Source: Diploptera punctata (Eukaryota > Arthropoda > Insecta > Blattodea > Blaberidae). Taken from it: 64,000 bases of DNA. Below the pieces are notes generated by a model. It was not told where the DNA came from, made no database searches, and worked only from the letters and a program-made list of their open reading frames with translations. The position numbers and the translations under genes were made by a program. The stretch's first letter is position 1. Each line of letters starts with the position of its first letter. The stretch is from assembly GCA_030220185.1 (NCBI GenBank), contig JASPKZ010004202.1, positions 3,840,001-3,904,000 on the forward strand. Direction: 5' to 3'. Positions 59,970 to 64,000 of the stretch are shown in pieces.

Positions 59970-60150
59970 CTAGAACCAGTTGCGGCTCCCTGGCAGCAAA
60001 CACGATAGTGATTATCTAGATGGAGTTTAACCACTTAACCCACTATATCTAGCGGCGTTTGTGTTCAGTTTATAATTTTTTTTGTAAAGGGAAGGGGATT
60101 AAATGAGGTGTAATCCTACTAAAGCAGGGCATCGTAAACCACTCGGCCGG
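59970..60150 (-). repeat. SINE-3 copy, minus strand
   Basis: On the minus strand GGCCGAGTGGTTTACGATGC followed by CCTGCTTTAGTAGGATTACA, CACCTC matches SINE-3, and the far end matches the GCCGCAACTGGTTACAAA region at about 26969. Confidence 0.65.
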
Positions 60151-60169
60151 ACATCTTTGGCTGGGATTA

Positions 60170-60372
60170 TTTCTCGTTCAAATTATATAAATGTGGCGGA
60201 CCGCACTGAAAACAAAATCACGCATAACTGTTATTACTAGGTTTATTGTGTAATTCGACACGCATTTAAATTGTTACTACTAGTTCGTATTCAACTGTTT
60301 CATTTAATAATACTAAATTATTCGAACCAATTGATGTATCCTATAGAATGCATTGCCAATTAAAGGGTTAAA
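60170..60372. mobile_element. piggyBac-like MITE, second copy, left end missing
   Basis: Shares ATATAAATGTGGCGGACCGC and ATGTATCCTATAGAATGCAT with the MITE at 54172, and ends GCCAATTAAAGGG followed by TTAA. The left terminus is absent. Confidence 0.65.
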
Positions 60373-60949
60373 TAGTATATTACTTCGAAAAACAGAAATT
60401 GCAGATAACAATGTTAAACCTGAAGTAACTGAAGAAAGATGGCGTTTAAAACGACAAAAGCAGCAGTAGTTGATTTGTAAGGGAAAAATTAGAAAAGAGG
60501 GTAGAAGTTTGGTCAATGTTGGAAACACTGCAGACAAAAACAAAACATTATTTCAGTGAATCTATCAGATATCATGGCTCTGGGTAGACGGAATATAAGC
60601 AAAGTTTGTTTCTTTTAACACACAGAGTTTGTGTTGTTTTGTCTTAAGAGGGGGGAAGGGAGAGAGCGATATGCAACTTAGGAATAAGTTTGTTGTTCAA
60701 CAACACATCTTGCTCGTGCAAACTTTACACAAACTTGACTATGCACTCCTTGTCAGATTTCTTTCTCGTGTGAAACTTTCCATTCTCTTACCAATACAAG
60801 CAACCAAATATAATCAACGTTGACATCACTCACCTCACAATCGATAAACTACACTGCAACTGGACATACTGTGTTAATTGTGATTGAAGGTCAAATGTCA
60901 AGGTGATTGGTCTTCTTAATGTTTCACAGCATGAAACCAGAATAACGGC
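60373..60949. other. Unassigned spacer
   Basis: No gene or repeat recognised; a purine-rich stretch lies at about 60645-60670. Confidence 0.3.
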
Positions 60950-61225
60950 TTGTGAAAACAGCAGGTTACATCGGATCGGATCGGAAAAGGAACACTGATA
61001 TCTTAAAAGAATTGAAAACTACGCCAATTTTGGAATAGGCCTATATTAAACAGTACCAACTAAATTGGAAACACCATCTTGAAAGAATTAGTTCAAATCG
61101 GATCCCCAAAGCTGTTTATAATTATATACCAAGAGAACGAAGATCTCTGGGCCGTCCTATGAAACGCTGGAGGGAAAATTTTCTATAGGATCGTAACAGG
61201 CCTTGGCCTAATACTTGGAAGGAAG
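60950..61225 (+). mobile_element. LINE-D 3' end, duplicate of 59590 copy
   Basis: AACACTGATATCTTAAAAGA, then a GGCCTATATT insertion, then GAAACACCATCTTGAAAGAA and GGCCGTCCTATGAAACGCTG match 59590-59873 with a frameshift and small changes. It ends in GGAAGAAGAAATG. Confidence 0.8.
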
Positions 61226-61229
61226 AAGA

Positions 61230-61440
61230 AATGTTTCACTGAAGAGGATGAATGAAAATAGATTGTCACTTAGGAGTTTGGAATGGATTTAAAATCGGAG
61301 GAAAAGAAGAGGGAGACGTAAGAAGACGTAGATAGAGGGAACTAGGAATTTGATGAAGGGGAGAGGACTGCAGAATGGTGACCGGAAGGATAGAGATGAA
61401 TGGAGGAAGAGAATCAAAACTTAATATTGGACACATAAAA
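61230..61440 (+). mobile_element. LINE-L 3' end
   Basis: Plus-strand counterpart of 25435-25660: degraded LSLRSLEWI, KSEEKKRET, GERTAEW, KDRDEWRKRIKT and the shared AATCAAAACTTAATATTGGA terminus. Directly follows LINE-D. Confidence 0.65.
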
Positions 61441-62046
61441 TGTTGTATACATTTAAAACTTGTTGAAAAAATGATTCACTTAGCTTTGGATTTCTCGATT
61501 TTTCCCAATCCAGTTACACATTATAGAGAATTTTCGCTATCCAGTTGACGTTATTGTGACGTCAGAGATGACGAACGCTTTGATTATTGTGACGTTTATA
61601 TAATGACCTGAACTATGGTTCGTAGCAGAGACTGCAGCGTGTTCATAATGCTTGCGTTCGATGTATTTTCAACATCTGCCGTTATGATTATATTTCAGAA
61701 CACTTCAACAATCTCTCTTGGCTCCATCTTAGGGACAGATGTGAATTGCACTTTATTTCACTTATTTTCAAGCTTCTGAATTCCTACACTCCTAGTTACA
61801 TGATGTCCAGATTTGAGAAGTTATTTTCTTACCACAATATTGCCACTAGGTCACAAGATAACAGTCTGATAACAGTCCCTCTCCACAGCACTTCGTCTTA
61901 TTCTACTTCTTTCACAGTTGCCTCTGCTCGCTCCTGGAACTCCCTCCGTCAAAACATCAGAGTTTTCCGCACACTTGACACTTTTAAGTCACGCTTATAC
62001 AATTACTTGTTAAATAATTCATTTTTATTCAGAACTCAATTTATCC

Positions 62047-62052
<6 letters not shown>

Positions 62053-62127
<75 letters not shown>

Positions 62128-62140
62128 TAATAATGATAAT

Positions 62141-62212
<72 letters not shown>
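62053..62212. repeat. (AAT)n array at LINE 3' end
   Basis: Two near-pure AAT blocks; on the element strand this is (ATT)n directly after AATAAAGC, as in the short tail of LINE-J at 23095. Confidence 0.9.
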
Positions 62213-62214
<2 letters not shown>

Positions 62215-63410
62215 CTTTATTTTAGCTGTCAGAGTTAAGGCTATATGGCCTTTTCTTCCATTCAACCAGCGAATAGTAGAATTATACAAAACAATTACAT
62301 ACGTATTAGAATTTTAAGGTATTATTAAAATACAGACTAAACAAAATACAATGATGATGTGATCTAATACTAGCTAATACTAACAAAAACACAGAATATA
62401 ATAAAATTAAAATGGCATAAAATAAAGTAAGTAGCTTCCTAGATGATCACTTATAGAATGCTGTATATAGTTGTTATGCAGTTAATGTTTTCATTGTGTC
62501 GAACTTAAGATATCAGTTAATTTGGATTTAAATAATGATAGCGATTGACAGTCCCTTACATGACTGGGAAGTGAGTTCCATGCTCTAGTCATAGATATTG
62601 TGTAAGATTCAGAGTACAGACAGGTCCTGTGTTGTGGTATCAAAAGTAAAGAAGAGTCTTGTGATCTTGTTCCTAAATTGTGATGATACGATACATTTTG
62701 AAAACGTGTTGTTAAATAACTTGGTAAATATGTGCAGAATTTTGAATAGTAAGGTATGTGAATGTAAAGTTCTTCTGTCATTTAGGTGTAGCCATGATAA
62801 GGCCTGAAATGAAGGAGACACGTGGTCATAACGACGGAGATTGGATATAAATCGAATGCACGCATTATGAGCACGCTGTAGTCTGTCATATCAGTTGTCA
62901 GATTAGTCAGTAATATGTCGCAGTAGTCTGTATAGTATTTGTTTTAATTTTGTAGGAACGAAGTTTTTAAAACTATTTAGGGAGTAAATAATTGAGAACA
63001 CTTTCTTGCAGGTATTATTCACCTGGATTTTCCAGTCTAGGTGCCGATCCATCTAGATACCCAGATTTTTTACTACTGAGCTGTAAGGAATGTTTTTGTC
63101 ATTTAGAATAATGGTAGAGACATTTTCGTAATTTATAATTATTTGAATTCGTCGATGTCCTATAATTATGCATTGTGTCTTGTCAGCATTAAAGTTAAGT
63201 CCATGTTTCATCGGCCATTGAGAAATTGAGACTAGGTCACTATTTAGTTTGTCTAGTGTGCCATGTAGATCATCAGGTTGCAAATCGTCAGCGTATAGGT
63301 GATGTCGACAATAGGTAAGTCTAGTGGATATATCGTTAATATAGATAGAGATCAGAAGTGGTCCTAACACTGAACCTTGTTGGACGCCACCCTTCAGTGA
63401 CAGCCAGCTT
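62053..63410 (-). pseudogene. CR1/jockey-like LINE with RT active site, inserted in LINE-J
   Basis: From right to left on the minus strand: WLSLKGGVQQGSVLGPLLIS and IYINDIS (RT palm), HHLYADDLQ with catalytic YADD (about 63290), MKHGLNFNADKTQCIIIGHR, SSVVKNLGI; a frameshifted gap (62820-63050); SQALSWLHLNDRRTLHSHTL; NLGTRSQDSSLLLIPQHRTC; SMTRAWNSLPSHVRDCQSLS, LFKSKLTDILSST and a stop near 62491. The 3' UTR with AAGGCTATATGGCC-type hairpin and AATAAAG ends in a 160-bp (ATT)n tail at 62053-62212. It is the most complete RT in the window but has several frameshifts and lacks endonuclease. Confidence 0.85.
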
Positions 63411-63599
63411 CTATGTCAATGTAGTATTTTTTCTCATTTTTCTATCTTGTATAGTTTATATTTTATTCGTTAAATCTACAGTACAATAATGATATGAAGA
63501 AGCAGCTTGATTCTTGGTACAATAAATTCATTTGAATCAATGCCTCCACAAAACAAGAATCACTGTCCCTTTGGCCCCTAAACAAATTGCTTTTTGATT

Positions 63600-63710
63600 T
63601 ATTAACTAACTAGCTAACTCACTTCCACTATTGAACTGGGTGATTTATAATATTTGGTCGTACTTGCTCTCAGTACATCCTTATTCTGAATTAATCCCCT
63701 TTGAATTATT
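63600..63710 (-). mobile_element. LINE-A terminal fragment, degraded, minus strand
   Basis: TAACTAACTAGCTAACTCAC tail followed by a poorly conserved match to the last LINE-A codons (CTCTCAGTACATCCTTATTC). Confidence 0.5.
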
Positions 63711-64000
63711 GAATTATTGAATTAACCCTTGTGTGCGCTGCACTGTGCAGAATGTCTCTGATAAAAATGACTGGTCATCTCATAATTAACCCTTTTTATT
63801 ATTTACAATTTTTTTCTTCTGTTCTAACCGCTTTCATCAGCACCAGAAAATTTCAGTCTTTTAAACCCACTTTAGTGCTAGCTTATTATTCTGCTTATGT
63901 AAACATGGGGATAATCAACTTACATTATAAGGGCATCTAGTCGTGTTATTAAATATCCTTGCACCTACGAGCTACCAGTTAAAATTACATGGATTAAATT
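63711..64000. other. Unassigned spacer
   Basis: TTAACCCTTGTGTGCGCTGC at about 63723 resembles a piggyBac-type end (TTAA plus CCCTT) but no partner is seen before the window ends. Confidence 0.3.

Larger units (their letters stand above)
61545..63490 (+). mobile_element. LINE-J copy split by a second LINE-J
   Basis: 61545-62052 encodes degraded FDYCDVYI, LQRVHNACVRCIFNICRYDY, then open frame HFISLIFKLLNSYTPSYMMS, NIATRSQDNSL, SSYSTSFTVASARSWNSLRQ, TFKSRLYNYLL and a stop. The 3' UTR resumes at 63411 with CTATGTCAATGTAGTATTTT, matching 22855-22925 of the first LINE-J. The inserted element lies between. Confidence 0.8.

Overview
This window looks like repeat-dense, AT-rich, gene-poor DNA from an insect. 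I infer a cockroach-like (blattodean) genome, from memory of a very common peptide ending in GRPRMRWEN...MNLRVR in such genomes; no search was possible. I found no convincing host protein-coding gene. Almost all coding similarity belongs to broken transposable elements: non-LTR retrotransposon (LINE) 3' ends, tRNA-derived SINEs, Tc1/mariner, pogo/Tigger, piggyBac-like and CACTG-ended DNA transposons, and long foldback repeats. Family names used here (LINE-A to LINE-T, SINE-1 to SINE-5, repeat-G, foldback-I) are local labels, not database names.

Layout. 1-3915 is LINE-A, B, C and M plus SINE-1, nested in each other. 4256-4837 is a TIR-like element. 5246-7880 holds LINE-D, E, A and F ends. 8006-12538 holds tRNA-like palindromes, a 1.3-kb foldback element and an interrupted LINE-A. 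12648-17912 holds repeat-G, large ATT arrays, LINE-H, a LINE-D inside a LINE-A, and a foldback split by repeat-G. 18565-21676 is a chain of LINE and SINE copies separated by (ATT)n. 22205-27650 holds two CR1/jockey-like LINE-J copies (the second split by three insertions), a Tigger remnant and LINE-A and L. 28280-33478 holds repeat-G, a TIR element, LINE-M/D, a palindromic module, a second ATT-punctuated chain and a 33-bp minisatellite. 33925-41880 is more LINEs, including a CR1-like element with a 5' inversion and five tandem copies of its 3' end. 42026-46946 holds a three-level nest and a mariner gene split by LINE-T. 47001-51632 holds SINE-in-SINE, an almost intact mariner-like transposon (47822-49141) and the best LINE-A copy (323 codons, 50654-51625). 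51780-64000 has nested MITEs, more LINE and SINE copies and a LINE-J inside a LINE-J.

These parts do not form a pathway; they record repeated retroposition. LINE-A has about 21 copies, all 5'-truncated, each ending about 10 nt after its stop codon in a tetranucleotide tail. Many insertions have target-site duplications (TSDs) of 7-20 bp that I could match by eye, so the order of insertion can be read in places. The most interesting observations are two probable twin-priming (5'-inverted) insertions, the near-intact mariner with perfect 80-bp TIRs, repeat-G carrying a conserved antisense peptide, and palindromic modules with a hammerhead-like core pattern.
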